A stretch of DNA of 64,000 bases from Lachnospiraceae bacterium UBA7225 (lineage in GTDB: Bacteria; Bacillota; Clostridia; Lachnospirales; Lachnospiraceae), in NCBI GenBank assembly GCA_002473385.1, contig DKTR01000039.1, positions 55,065 to 119,064 of the forward strand. The letters run 5' to 3'. The notes under the pieces were generated by a model, which searched no databases, was not told where the DNA came from, and saw only the letters and a program-made list of their open reading frames with translations. Shown piece by piece: positions 46,879-55,734 of the stretch (its first letter is position 1; every line of letters starts with the position of its first letter). The position numbers and the translations under genes are program-made.

Positions 46879-47541
46879 TCACACCTCTTCACCTGCTGCC
46901 CATACGCCGCATCGATAAAGCAGTTTCCGATAGATCTCATTTTTGAATGTAACTTCATTATGACCTGGTACCAGACAGATCACCCTTCCCTTAGCAAACC
47001 GGCGGGTCCATCCTGCAGGCCGTTTACAATAACTGTTGCAGTCTGGCGCTCCAAATGTGTACCACAGAAAAATATTCATATCTGCATAAGGATTTAAATC
47101 AAAACAATAAGGTTCCTCTGACAAATAAAACGGTTTCATATCTCCCAGGACCGGATTTTCCGTTCCGTCCCCTTCCGTATCCGGTTCATACGCCAGTGTT
47201 TTATACGGAGGATGTCCTGCAAAGGTTCCGCCATACAACTGCGTTAGTTCATAAAATTCACCCTTTAAACCGCCGCAGTGAATCATCATAACGGTACCGC
47301 CGTTTGCCGCAAAACGGATAACCATTGCCGCCAGCTTTGCACTTCTGGTGTGCATCCATCCATCAATATAGTCAATCAAAATATCGTACTGATTCAGTTC
47401 TTGTTCTGTCAGCCTGTCATAGTCTGTGCGTACATCGATTTCCATAACATCTCTCAATGTTTCACAGATCTGGAGATCCACACCCTTCATGGTGTGATAT
47501 CCCGCTCTTTCATAATCCCCGCATAAAATAGCCCGTTTCAT
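46879..47541 (-). CDS. ThuA-like protein 1
   Basis: A 220-residue ThuA-domain protein and the first gene of the big operon. Family marks are the MMIHCGGLKGEFYELTQLYGG segment, GHPPYKTL and the end GWTRRFAKGRVICLVPGHNEVTFKNEIYRKLLYRCGVWA. No catalytic triad Cys-His-Glu of true amidotransferases is evident. The start at 47541 follows TTGGAGGG; the longer frame to 47649 would run across the divergent promoter. A regulator gene begins 120 bases away in the other direction. Confidence 0.8.
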   Translation of the reverse strand: MKRAILCGDYERAGYHTMKGVDLQICETLRDVMEIDVRTDYDRLTEQELNQYDILIDYIDGWMHTRSAKLAAMVIRFAANGGTVMMIHCGGLKGEFYELTQLYGGTFAGHPPYKTLAYEPDTEGDGTENPVLGDMKPFYLSEEPYCFDLNPYADMNIFLWYTFGAPDCNSYCKRPAGWTRRFAKGRVICLVPGHNEVTFKNEIYRKLLYRCGVWAAGEEV

Positions 47542-47584
47542 TGTGTCCCTCCAATTCTGTTTCGTATTCCTTTCTAAAATCGTA

Positions 47585-47613
47585 TCGACTTTTTTAAAAA
47601 CCCATGCTATAAT
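47585..47613 (+). promoter_or_regulatory. Promoter of the LytTR response regulator
   Basis: TCGACT (47585-47590), 17 bases, TATAAT (47608-47613). The surrounding ATGCTATAATGA is repeated exactly, on the other strand, in front of the binding-protein gene at 49746 (-10 at 49826-49821). Confidence 0.55.
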
Positions 47614-47661
47614 GAAAACTAATATTAAATTGTATTCATTTTTGTACAAAGGAGCGCCATT

Positions 47662-48438
47662 ATGCTAAAAGCAATGCTCGTGGATGACGAACAGCCCACA
47701 CTTGATAATCTGTTATTTATACTGAAGTCCTTTCCTGAAATTTCCGTAGCTCTTTCTACTACGGATCCGGGAGCTATTCTGGACGCACTGCCCCTGACAC
47801 AGCCCGATGTGGTGTTTCTGGACATCAATATCCCCTTGATCAATGGGTTTGAGCTTGCCGAAAAAATAAACGAAATCTGTCCAAAATGTCTGTTAGTATT
47901 TATTACCGCTTATGATCAGTATGCACTGGAGGCTTTCGGCGCTAATGCCGTAGGCTACCTGCTGAAGCCTGTGACAACTTCAAAAATGCGCAAAACAGTA
48001 GAACGTCTCCTGTCCTTAAGCAATATGGAAGGTCCTTCCAGACACTCGGAATCCTCCGCCATACTTTCCCCGGAAAAAGCAGAATCAAAGCAGGAAATGA
48101 ATGATAATGTAATCAAGATTCCTGTATACAACAGCAATAACATCCAGATGATTGATCCCAAGGATGCTCTTTTCTTTACTGTTATCGCTCATGACGTGTT
48201 TCTGGTCACTGCCAAAGGAAAATATCGTGTTCGCAATTCACTAAATTATTGGGAAGAGAAATTAAAAGACCGGCATTATTTCCGATGTCACAGGGGATAC
48301 TTAATTAATCTGGATAAACTAAATTCAGTCTCCCCCATGTTCAACAGCACCTACATGATCAAAATGCAGGGCAGTTCTGAAGAAGTGGTAGTCAGCAGAA
48401 ATTATTCTGCCAAATTCAGAGAACTTTTAAATCTGTAA
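47662..48438 (+). CDS. LytTR-family response regulator
   Basis: A 258-residue regulator. The receiver (1-120) is intact: acidic VDDE at 7-10, phosphoacceptor Asp54 in VVFLDINIP, Thr in FITAYD and Lys in LLKPV. The C-terminal LytTR DNA-binding domain runs from about 150 to 255 (DALFFTVIAHDVFLVTAKGKYRVRNSL, HYFRCHRGYLINLDKL). The likely partner is the LytS-type kinase at 49922. It is divergent from the 13-gene operon and a natural candidate to control it. Confidence 0.92.
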   Translation: MLKAMLVDDEQPTLDNLLFILKSFPEISVALSTTDPGAILDALPLTQPDVVFLDINIPLINGFELAEKINEICPKCLLVFITAYDQYALEAFGANAVGYLLKPVTTSKMRKTVERLLSLSNMEGPSRHSESSAILSPEKAESKQEMNDNVIKIPVYNSNNIQMIDPKDALFFTVIAHDVFLVTAKGKYRVRNSLNYWEEKLKDRHYFRCHRGYLINLDKLNSVSPMFNSTYMIKMQGSSEEVVVSRNYSAKFRELLNL

Positions 48439-48448
48439 ACTGTAAATG

Positions 48449-48490
48449 TCAGCCACCAGCTTGAAACTGATGGCTGATATTTTTTATTTT
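48449..48490 (+). terminator. Rho-independent terminator of the LytTR regulator gene
   Basis: TCAGCCA (48449-48455) pairs with TGGCTGA (48471-48477), followed by TATTTTTTATTTTT, which runs into the convergent gene's last codons. Confidence 0.78.
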
Positions 48491-49746
48491 TCTGCATTGA
48501 ATGCATTATCGAGGCTTTCTGCAAAACCATCCGCGTCTTCTCTTTCATAAGACAGGTATTTTAACAGTTCATTGCGGATAATATTCGTGTGCTCTTTTGT
48601 AAAGGTCTCAATGTTTCCCCGGTTAAATATCTGACCGCTTTGAATATACCTTTCTACATCCTTCAAGGCATCCGAAGAATCACCTGTTTCCTGTAATGCA
48701 ACAAAACGGTTTGCTGTTTTTATTTCATGCTCCAGAGCTTCTTCCGAATATATTTCATTCATCAGCAAAAGTCCTGCCTCTATCCTTCGTTTATCCGTGC
48801 TGTTAAATAATACATTTCCGCCTGCCGGGATAACTACAATTCTGGCTTCCTCTTCATCCTCTAAAACCGGTGTTGCAAATATTCCAAGCTGCATATCAGG
48901 ATTCTTTCCAAGGATGCCGTCCACAGCCTGGCTTCCACCGCATATCATGGCAGTTTTTCCTTCCAGCATCAGTTCCAGAGCACTATTCCAGTCTGTTTCC
49001 AGTGATTGATCGGAAAAGTACGGCTTCAAATTATATAAGAGCCGAAAGCTATCCTTAAATTCTGTATCATTGCAAAACTGAGACTGCAATTTCATCTTGT
49101 CACTATACCACTGGTCATCTTTTCCCGCACATTGAATTTCTGCAAAATTCATCAGAAATGCTTCCGCAGTCCAGCCAGTCTTTAACCCTGTGGCAAAAGG
49201 TATAATTCCCAGATCCAGAAGTTTGTCACACAGAGCAATCAGCTCACTGTAGGTTTTTGGAATTTCCAATCCATACCGCCCGAAGATCTCTTTATTGTAA
49301 ACAGTTCCCAGCACATCATAGCTCGCCGTTACAACCACCTGTTTTCCCTTTATCTGCCCATATTCAAGGAAATCTTTGTCAAGGTTCTCCAGAAATGGCT
49401 GTCCGTTAAGATTATACAAGTGTCCGGATGCCTCGTAGTCCCGGATTGTAGAATATCCGGAGATATAGAACACATCCGGCGCCCTGTCGCTGGCAATCAG
49501 ACTGCTTAAAAATTCCGGTCCGTTTCCCGAAGGCAATTTTTTCAGTTTCAGCCTTATCTGCGGATATTTGCTTCTGAATCTGTCTGCAACCCACTCAATA
49601 TGTCTCTGAGCGCCCTGTTCTTCACTAACATAGTACCAGGTAAGTTCTATCGGTACCGTCTGCCATTTCCTGTAAATAAAAGCAATATTCATAATAATGA
49701 AGACGCAAAGTCCCAAAAAGATCAAGTTTCTTCCTTTTTTCTTCAT
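48484..49746 (-). CDS. Membrane-anchored solute-binding protein, probable co-sensor
   Basis: Family 1 solute-binding protein of 420 residues. The N-terminus (NLIFLGLCVFIIMNIAFIYRKW) looks like an uncleaved membrane anchor and has no lipobox. The binding fold follows (HIEWVADRFRSKYPQIRLKLKKL, DVLGTVYNKEIFGRYGLEIPKTYSELI, ALELMLEGKTAMICGG). It is not beside permeases but between a response regulator and a sensor kinase, which suggests that it delivers ligand to the kinase rather than to an importer. It has its own -10 box at 49821-49826. Confidence 0.85.
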   Translation of the reverse strand: MKKKGRNLIFLGLCVFIIMNIAFIYRKWQTVPIELTWYYVSEEQGAQRHIEWVADRFRSKYPQIRLKLKKLPSGNGPEFLSSLIASDRAPDVFYISGYSTIRDYEASGHLYNLNGQPFLENLDKDFLEYGQIKGKQVVVTASYDVLGTVYNKEIFGRYGLEIPKTYSELIALCDKLLDLGIIPFATGLKTGWTAEAFLMNFAEIQCAGKDDQWYSDKMKLQSQFCNDTEFKDSFRLLYNLKPYFSDQSLETDWNSALELMLEGKTAMICGGSQAVDGILGKNPDMQLGIFATPVLEDEEEARIVVIPAGGNVLFNSTDKRRIEAGLLLMNEIYSEEALEHEIKTANRFVALQETGDSSDALKDVERYIQSGQIFNRGNIETFTKEHTNIIRNELLKYLSYEREDADGFAESLDNAFNAEK

Positions 49747-49921
49747 GTGCCTGTCCTTTCAGAACCCTTCACGATCATACAAATAAGTTATTGCTTTACG
49801 CTTTCCACAGCCGCAAAGTCATTATAGCATCGCTCTGAAGGGTCAAAAATATTTTCACTCTTTATTACACAATTTCAAACTTTAGTTGCAATTAAATGCC
49901 AGCCAGTTGCATTATCTATTT

Positions 49922-52483
49922 TTAAAGATCCAGTAGCACATCCGTACTCTTCTGAATGGGAATATAATATTCCACACGGGTTCCCACCCCTTCCCTGCTC
50001 TCGATCTTTAGAGACTGTCCATACTCCATCATCAGTCGTTTTGTTAAGACAGAAAGTCCAAAGGAGCCGTTCTCCCCACCTGTCAGAACCTCCTGTATCT
50101 TTTCATCCGTCATACCGCTTCCATTATCCTCCACCATGACCCGGATCATTTCGTTTTCTTTTGTCAGGACAGTTCGCACCAGAATCGGCTTATCCCGCAC
50201 AAAAGCGTGAACAATGCAGTTTTCTACAATGGGTTCAATCAGCAACGGCAGAATCAATGCTTCCTCATCACATTTCATTACCGTCTCCCACCGCACCAGA
50301 TCTCCAAAACGGGCTCTGCTAATGTTTAAATACGTCTCCACATGCTCCAGTTCCTTCCAGACCGGAATCTTCTTCCTTCCATTATTATCCATCAGTGTTG
50401 CCCGCAGGTAGGTACTGAAATCTCCCAGCAGTTCATGTGCCTTCAGGGGTTCCTTAATGCAAAGCCCCATAATAGCGCTCAGGGTATTAAATATAAAATG
50501 TGGATTCATCTGGGATTGAAGCAGGGCCAGCTTCGCTTCCATTGCCTCATCAGTCGACCTTTTCATAAGCTCCAGAGAACGGATAATCGCCAGCAGTTCT
50601 CCTCTGCTGTAGGGTTCCGTAAGATAGGCATTCGTATAGGATGCATACACATCCATGCTTGACACTCTCCTTTCCGGCATCAGTATCAGCATTGGAAGGC
50701 TGACAGAAGAATAAATGCGCCGCAATCGCTGGCAAAACGCCAGTCTGTCTATCCCTTTTAAGAGATTTCCCAGAATCACCAGATTGATAAAGTGATTATT
50801 CTGGATATAATCTATTGCTTCTTCACCGTCCCGTATTATAATAATTTCAAAGGCGGTATTATGCAGATATGTAGAGAGTAGTTCTCCCTGTTCCCTTTCA
50901 CTGCTGACAATTACCAGCCTGGACCAGTTTTCCTGGCTTTTTCCGGATCCCGGCAAATCTATTTTTTTTTCATCTTCTTCCTCTTTTTCTGCAATCACCG
51001 GCAGACTGCAATACAAAATGGAATATCCGTCTTTTTCCCGGATCCATATATTACCGGAATGAGCCCTGATAATCTCCTTAAACTGCTCAATGGCATCAAT
51101 AAGCTCCTCCGTCTTCGGCTCTGCCAGCGCCACAGTCTTCCCTCCATTCATAAGCTGATTCAGCTTCCTGGCAGGCAATATCCTTTCAGAAACCTTCAGA
51201 GAAATTTGTGCAGTAGCGCCTTCTTTTTTTACTTCAACAAACACCTGTCCCAAATCCGCTATACTGCACAGTTGTTCATACAAATCATGAAATGCCTTTG
51301 TTAAATAAAATGGATCCCCAAAGACGTTTCCAATATGATCCTCCATCTTCAGCCAGACCTTCTTTGCATCCTCAGTTTCTGAGGTTCTCATTGCAGAAAA
51401 TATCATATTGTTAATGCTCAGCTCTGTAAAATGCATAATACATGCGTTCTCGTCATTAAGCCAGCTATATTCATTAATTACATTATCCATTGATTCAATT
51501 TTACTTTTTAGCAGTTGCAATTCTTTTCTGCTCTGAACGCTGTCCAAAGGAATATTTTCCTCCAGCACATCCACTATATTCTGTATCAGACGCAAAGAGG
51601 ATTCCAGTTGTCTGCCGGCAGTATTCCGGAACATTTCCTTATCCCTCCGCACATCTTCTGCCTGCTGGCTCTTATCCTGCCGGTATTGTATTTTTATATT
51701 GTATTTCCATACAATGATCACAAACCAGCTCAGATTCTGAATGCTTACTATAATAATCAGCTTATTATACAGATTTCCTGCGCCCTGCGCGCTCAGCCTA
51801 TACCTAAGCAGAATCAATACAGTAAAAAGCATCAGCATTACGGGCAATAATACAGGCATATATTTTTTCATCTGCCCCTGACTTACAAAAAGATATAAAA
51901 AAAAGAACATATTGCCAATCATGAACAGCAAAAATACAGCCAGAATTACATTAGCATAAATGGTTGGCAGCAGTACTGTCAAAAGACAGGTCAGTCCTGT
52001 TATTCCCACAGTAATCCGTTTGACCGCAGCAGCCCGCCTAAAGTCAACAAAATTATAGGTCAGAATCTGAAATGCTGCAAAAAGTGCGGCGCTGAATACT
52101 CTCTCCACTTTCAGCCAGAATAAAAGATCTGCCCTGGATACCCGGAACAATGTCTCCGGCTCAAAAATACTATATACAAATACTGCCGAAACAAAGCACA
52201 ACTGTGCCAAATCCCGAAATTTTCTGCCGCCGTGCGAAAAGTAATAAAACGCTACACAGGCTCCTCCTTCAAGCATCAGAATGGTAGTAAAAATGAGCTT
52301 TTGAATCAGATAACCTCTCACCAGAGTGTTCAGCCGCAAAATATTCATTTCATGATACAGACTATCCAGAAAAGTCATCTGTATCTCCAGCAGCCTGGCG
52401 ATCAGAAATATCGCTATACAAGCTGTTACTATCATTAAGCCATACTTTTTTGTATATTCCACGATTTTTTCTTTTGTCAACAT
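49922..52483 (-). CDS. Hybrid LytS-type sensor histidine kinase with internal pseudo-receiver
   Basis: An 853-residue kinase. Order: one N-terminal helix, a short outer loop, then about six more membrane helices to residue 260; a degenerate kinase-like part (about 270-495) without recognisable H-box; a receiver-like domain (520-637) lacking the acidic pocket and with Gly572 at the phosphoacceptor position; then a LytS-type kinase with His662 in QMNPHFIFNTLS, Asn755 in PIVENCIVHA and the G-box DNGSGM. It probably phosphorylates the LytTR regulator at 47662. GGAGGGGAGC precedes the ATG. Confidence 0.87.
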   Translation of the reverse strand: MLTKEKIVEYTKKYGLMIVTACIAIFLIARLLEIQMTFLDSLYHEMNILRLNTLVRGYLIQKLIFTTILMLEGGACVAFYYFSHGGRKFRDLAQLCFVSAVFVYSIFEPETLFRVSRADLLFWLKVERVFSAALFAAFQILTYNFVDFRRAAAVKRITVGITGLTCLLTVLLPTIYANVILAVFLLFMIGNMFFFLYLFVSQGQMKKYMPVLLPVMLMLFTVLILLRYRLSAQGAGNLYNKLIIIVSIQNLSWFVIIVWKYNIKIQYRQDKSQQAEDVRRDKEMFRNTAGRQLESSLRLIQNIVDVLEENIPLDSVQSRKELQLLKSKIESMDNVINEYSWLNDENACIMHFTELSINNMIFSAMRTSETEDAKKVWLKMEDHIGNVFGDPFYLTKAFHDLYEQLCSIADLGQVFVEVKKEGATAQISLKVSERILPARKLNQLMNGGKTVALAEPKTEELIDAIEQFKEIIRAHSGNIWIREKDGYSILYCSLPVIAEKEEEDEKKIDLPGSGKSQENWSRLVIVSSEREQGELLSTYLHNTAFEIIIIRDGEEAIDYIQNNHFINLVILGNLLKGIDRLAFCQRLRRIYSSVSLPMLILMPERRVSSMDVYASYTNAYLTEPYSRGELLAIIRSLELMKRSTDEAMEAKLALLQSQMNPHFIFNTLSAIMGLCIKEPLKAHELLGDFSTYLRATLMDNNGRKKIPVWKELEHVETYLNISRARFGDLVRWETVMKCDEEALILPLLIEPIVENCIVHAFVRDKPILVRTVLTKENEMIRVMVEDNGSGMTDEKIQEVLTGGENGSFGLSVLTKRLMMEYGQSLKIESREGVGTRVEYYIPIQKSTDVLLDL

Positions 52484-52641
52484 TTTTCGCTCCCCTCCTC
52501 CGCCTGTATTTTAGCATAATTCTTCTTTTCCCAATAGTCCAAATCTGTATCCGTCTGGCATTTTAGTTCAGTATTTTACACATCCATCTCTTTTTTTACA
52601 CGGTATGTCACAAAAATATACATTTCGTATTCTTTTTTCTA

Positions 52642-52670
52642 TCGTCTTTTTTGGTGACCGCTTCTATAAT
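52642..52670 (+). promoter_or_regulatory. Possible activator-dependent promoter of the AKR-permease operon
   Basis: A perfect TATAAT (52665-52670) with only a poor -35 (TCGTCT, 52642-52647), about 75 bases before the aldo/keto reductase ATG. Weak -35 boxes often mark promoters that need an activator. Nothing coding is seen in 52484-52744. Confidence 0.45.
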
Positions 52671-52744
52671 AAACATATTTCCACAGCGCAATTACAATTA
52701 ACAGCTATTTGATAGCGTGATAAAACATATCGGGAGGTTACACA

Positions 52745-53677
52745 ATGGATTACATTACAGTAAAAACAATCAACGGTGGTACAATGAAAATTTCCAAACT
52801 GGTAGCAGGCGTTACATTTATCGGTCCGAATCAGACCGCAGAAAATACGGATGCTATGCTGGACATGTTTATGGCGGCCGGCGGCAACGCACTTGATCTG
52901 GCCAGAAAATATGGCAACGCAGAAGCGCTCGCAGGGGAATGGTGCCGCAGATCAGGAAAACGTGATCAGATACATCTGATCACCAAAGGCGGTTTTCATC
53001 AGAGACTTTCTCACGATGAATTGCTCGCCGATTTTTATACCAGCTTAAGCGAATTAAAAACTGACATTGATATTTATCTGCTTCACAGAGATGATCTGAA
53101 CCGTCCTGTAAGTGAAATCATGGATACCGTTCACGAAATTGCCATGACTGGCCGCGTACGTGCCATCGGTGCATCCAACTGGACTATGGAAAGAATCCTG
53201 GAAGCAAACGCATATGCAATTAAAAACGGCAAAACCCCTTTCACTATTTCTGAGATTCAGTGGAGCTACGCTACCTGCAAGCCTGAAATGTGGAATGATC
53301 CCACTCTGTGCTGCATGAATGACCATGAATATTCCCAGTATCTGGAGAATGATATTCCGATCATCAGCTTCTCCTCTCAGGGGCGGGCTATGTTTACACG
53401 CCTTTACAACAATTCTGCACAGTGGGAAGACTTTGACGAAGGCAACAACACCATGCTTTGTGATGAAAATTACAAGAAATATGAAAAAGTAAAAGAGTAC
53501 TGTGATAAGAATCATGCAAATCCCACTGCTCTGTGCCTGTCCTATCTGCTTTGCAATAAAGTTAGTGTTGCTCCTATCATTGGCTGTCGCAATACAGATG
53601 AGCTGAAAGACAGCTTAAACAGTCTGACCTTTAAAATTGATCAGGAAACCATCAAATGGATGGACAATATCATCTAA
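52745..53677 (+). CDS. Aldo/keto reductase
   Basis: A 310-residue NADPH-dependent TIM-barrel reductase. The catalytic tetrad is visible: Asp in ALDLARKYG, Tyr in the same motif, Lys in LITKGG, His in YLLHRDD. The cofactor end IIGCRNTDELKDSLNSL is intact. It is the first gene of an operon with two importer permeases, so it probably acts on the imported sugar or aglycone. CGGGAGG precedes the ATG. Confidence 0.9.
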   Translation: MDYITVKTINGGTMKISKLVAGVTFIGPNQTAENTDAMLDMFMAAGGNALDLARKYGNAEALAGEWCRRSGKRDQIHLITKGGFHQRLSHDELLADFYTSLSELKTDIDIYLLHRDDLNRPVSEIMDTVHEIAMTGRVRAIGASNWTMERILEANAYAIKNGKTPFTISEIQWSYATCKPEMWNDPTLCCMNDHEYSQYLENDIPIISFSSQGRAMFTRLYNNSAQWEDFDEGNNTMLCDENYKKYEKVKEYCDKNHANPTALCLSYLLCNKVSVAPIIGCRNTDELKDSLNSLTFKIDQETIKWMDNII

Positions 53678-53718
53678 TTTATACACTTATTACAAAACGG
53701 GTGATATGGAGGTAATCC

Positions 53719-53780
53719 ATGAAACAAAAACGTAAAAAAAGAGTTACACGAAATATCTGCAAAAATGGCCCTATATTTTC
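53719..53780 (+). other. Frameshifted start of the permease gene (A7 tract)
   Basis: A strong GGAGGT site is followed by ATG 53719 reading MKQKRKKRVTR, then the frame goes wrong. One base more in the seven-A run at 53734-53740 would give MKQKRKKKSYTKYLQKWPYIF joined in frame to MAPFFIIF at 53781, a normal MalF-type N-terminus. The frame of the main coding region has a stop (TAA, 53733-53735) just before the tract and no ribosome binding site before 53781. Confidence 0.75.
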
Positions 53781-54653
53781 ATGGCTCCATTTTTCATTAT
53801 ATTCGGCGTGTTTTTTCTGTTTCCTACCTTATACTCCTTCTATGTCAGTCTTACAGACAATAAAATCGGAAGAGAAGTTAACTTTATCGGGCTGCAGAAC
53901 TACATCCGGCTGTTTACAACAGACCAGCACTTCTGGCCTTCCGTGAAAAACACCTTCATTATTGTAATTTTCACCCTTCCTACAGTTATTGTACTGGGTA
54001 TTCTCCTTGCTAATTTTCTCTTTAATGAAAAAAGACGGGGACGCGTGTTTTTCCAGACAGCCAACTATTTGCCGAATATTACCTCGCCAATTGCTATTGG
54101 CATAATTTTTAGCCTGATGTTTGACCAGAAAGTCGGTATTGTAAACAAGATTCTGGTAAAACTCGGCATTTTTGAACAAGCTATTAACTGGCTGACAGCG
54201 CCTTCCTATCTCCAGCGCACAATGCTGGTTCTCATGTGTATCTGGCAATCCTTAGGATACTATATGCTGATGTATCTTTCAGCCATGACGGCCATTCCCC
54301 AGGATCTGTATGAAGCCGCCAAAGTCGACGGCGCCAATAAATTGCAGATTTTACTGCGAATTACCGTTCCAATGCTGAAAAACACAACGCAGTTTCTGAT
54401 CATTAACAGTATGATCGGACTTCTGCAGATGTTTGACCAGCCTTACCTGCTGATGCGGGGTCTGTCCGGTTCAGCCATTAATACTATTGAGAAACCTCTC
54501 GAGACTGTCATGGTATCTTTCTATGAATATTCTATGAAGACCGGACGTCTTGGATATGGAGCTACCGTCACTTATGGTCTGTTTATCATCATCCTGCTCT
54601 GTGTATCCATAACCCGTTGGGTAATCAGCAAAAAGGAGGATCCTTATGACTAA
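53781..54653 (+). CDS. CUT1 ABC importer, MalF-type permease (apparent N-terminal frameshift)
   Basis: Permease with six membrane helices; readable frame of 290 residues from the internal ATG. The EAA loop is EAAKVDGANKLQILLRITVPMLK. About 21 N-terminal residues belong to another frame upstream (53719-53780), which holds the only good ribosome binding site. Either the gene is disrupted by one missing A, or slippage in the A7 tract restores it, or the sequence has an error. The stop overlaps the start of the next permease by eight bases. No binding-protein gene is adjacent. Confidence 0.85.
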   Translation: MAPFFIIFGVFFLFPTLYSFYVSLTDNKIGREVNFIGLQNYIRLFTTDQHFWPSVKNTFIIVIFTLPTVIVLGILLANFLFNEKRRGRVFFQTANYLPNITSPIAIGIIFSLMFDQKVGIVNKILVKLGIFEQAINWLTAPSYLQRTMLVLMCIWQSLGYYMLMYLSAMTAIPQDLYEAAKVDGANKLQILLRITVPMLKNTTQFLIINSMIGLLQMFDQPYLLMRGLSGSAINTIEKPLETVMVSFYEYSMKTGRLGYGATVTYGLFIIILLCVSITRWVISKKEDPYD

Positions 54654-55485
54654 TAGCAGAACAAAATTTCAAAAAAAATTCGACGGTTTTCTTTCTAAAC
54701 TGCTTCTTATCATAATTACCGTCGTATCGCTCTATCCCTTTTACAGCCTGCTGATTATGTCTACTCACACAAATGCAGAGGTTATTTCCAGACTGAATTT
54801 ATTGCCGGGCAAGGCTCTTCTGGATAATATAAAAGTAATATTGAAAGCAGGGTTTCTGCGCAGTTACTGGAACAGCTTTTATGTAGCAATGCTTTCTTCC
54901 TTTATCCGCGTATTTGTAAGTGCCATGGCCGGATATGCTCTGGCAATATACCGGTTCCGGGGACGATCAGCCTGTGCCACCATCGTTCTTCTGACTATGA
55001 TGGTTCCTTTTAACGTATCTCTGGTGGGATTTCTGATTGAAATGAATACGTTTCACCTTACAGGAACAATGTGGCCTCTCATTATTTCCTGCACATCCAG
55101 TTCCATGGGTGTTTATCTGCTCATGAGCACCATGCAGGATACAGTGCCTCTGCAAATTGTAGAAAGCGCCCGCATTGACGGTGCCGGAGAATTTAGTATT
55201 TTTCTCCGATTTGGTATTCCGCTTTCTAAAGCGCCCCTCACGACATTGTTCCTCTTAAGCTTCATTGCATCCTGGAACAATTTCATGAATGCTTTAATCT
55301 TTATTAATAAAAGAGAGCAATATACGGTCCCCATGGCAATTTTCACCTTCGGAGATCAATTCAGCTCTGAATATGGTGCAAGAATGCTGGCTCTCGTACT
55401 TGCCACATTTCCTATCCTTATTATTTACATATTCAATTCTAAGCATTTTGTAAGCGGCATCACTGCGGGAGCTATTAAATCCTGA
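54646..55485 (+). CDS. CUT1 ABC importer, MalG-type permease
   Basis: A 279-residue permease with six helices, EAA loop ESARIDGAGEFSIFLRFGIPLSKA and the typical C-terminus KHFVSGITAGAIKS. AAAGGAGG stands before the ATG inside the preceding gene. It ends the operon with the aldo/keto reductase, and a strong terminator follows. Confidence 0.92.
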   Translation: MTNSRTKFQKKFDGFLSKLLLIIITVVSLYPFYSLLIMSTHTNAEVISRLNLLPGKALLDNIKVILKAGFLRSYWNSFYVAMLSSFIRVFVSAMAGYALAIYRFRGRSACATIVLLTMMVPFNVSLVGFLIEMNTFHLTGTMWPLIISCTSSSMGVYLLMSTMQDTVPLQIVESARIDGAGEFSIFLRFGIPLSKAPLTTLFLLSFIASWNNFMNALIFINKREQYTVPMAIFTFGDQFSSEYGARMLALVLATFPILIIYIFNSKHFVSGITAGAIKS

Positions 55486-55525
55486 CAAATTCACCGCACA
55501 GTTTGCAAAACTGCACGCCATATAT

Positions 55526-55562
55526 CCGCTGCAAAAAAATGAAATTTTGCAGCGGTTTTTCA
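55526..55562 (+). terminator. Rho-independent terminator of the AKR-permease operon
   Basis: A perfect 11-base stem CCGCTGCAAAA (55526-55536) / TTTTGCAGCGG (55545-55555) followed by a T-run. Confidence 0.9.
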
Positions 55563-55734
55563 ATTCCGGAAGCCAGACACCCTTTTCCAGTGCGTTTCAA
55601 GTATCTCTTTTGCTCTTTCATTTTGGGTTTTTTGCATTTCAGTCGGTTTTTATTGTCTTTTTTCCCATTATAATGATACGATTTTAAAGGAAATACACTA
55701 TTTTATAATACGTCTGTACCATGGAGGAATCTGT

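Noticed and set aside
33444..47541. Bile-acid 7-dehydroxylation (bai) operon
   Set aside because: CoA-transferase, OYE and SDR recall bai genes, but no bile-acid CoA ligase or BaiE-like dehydratase was seen, the CoA-transferase is of the acetyl-CoA hydrolase family, and the GH, kinase, aldolase, thiolase and BKACE content does not fit.
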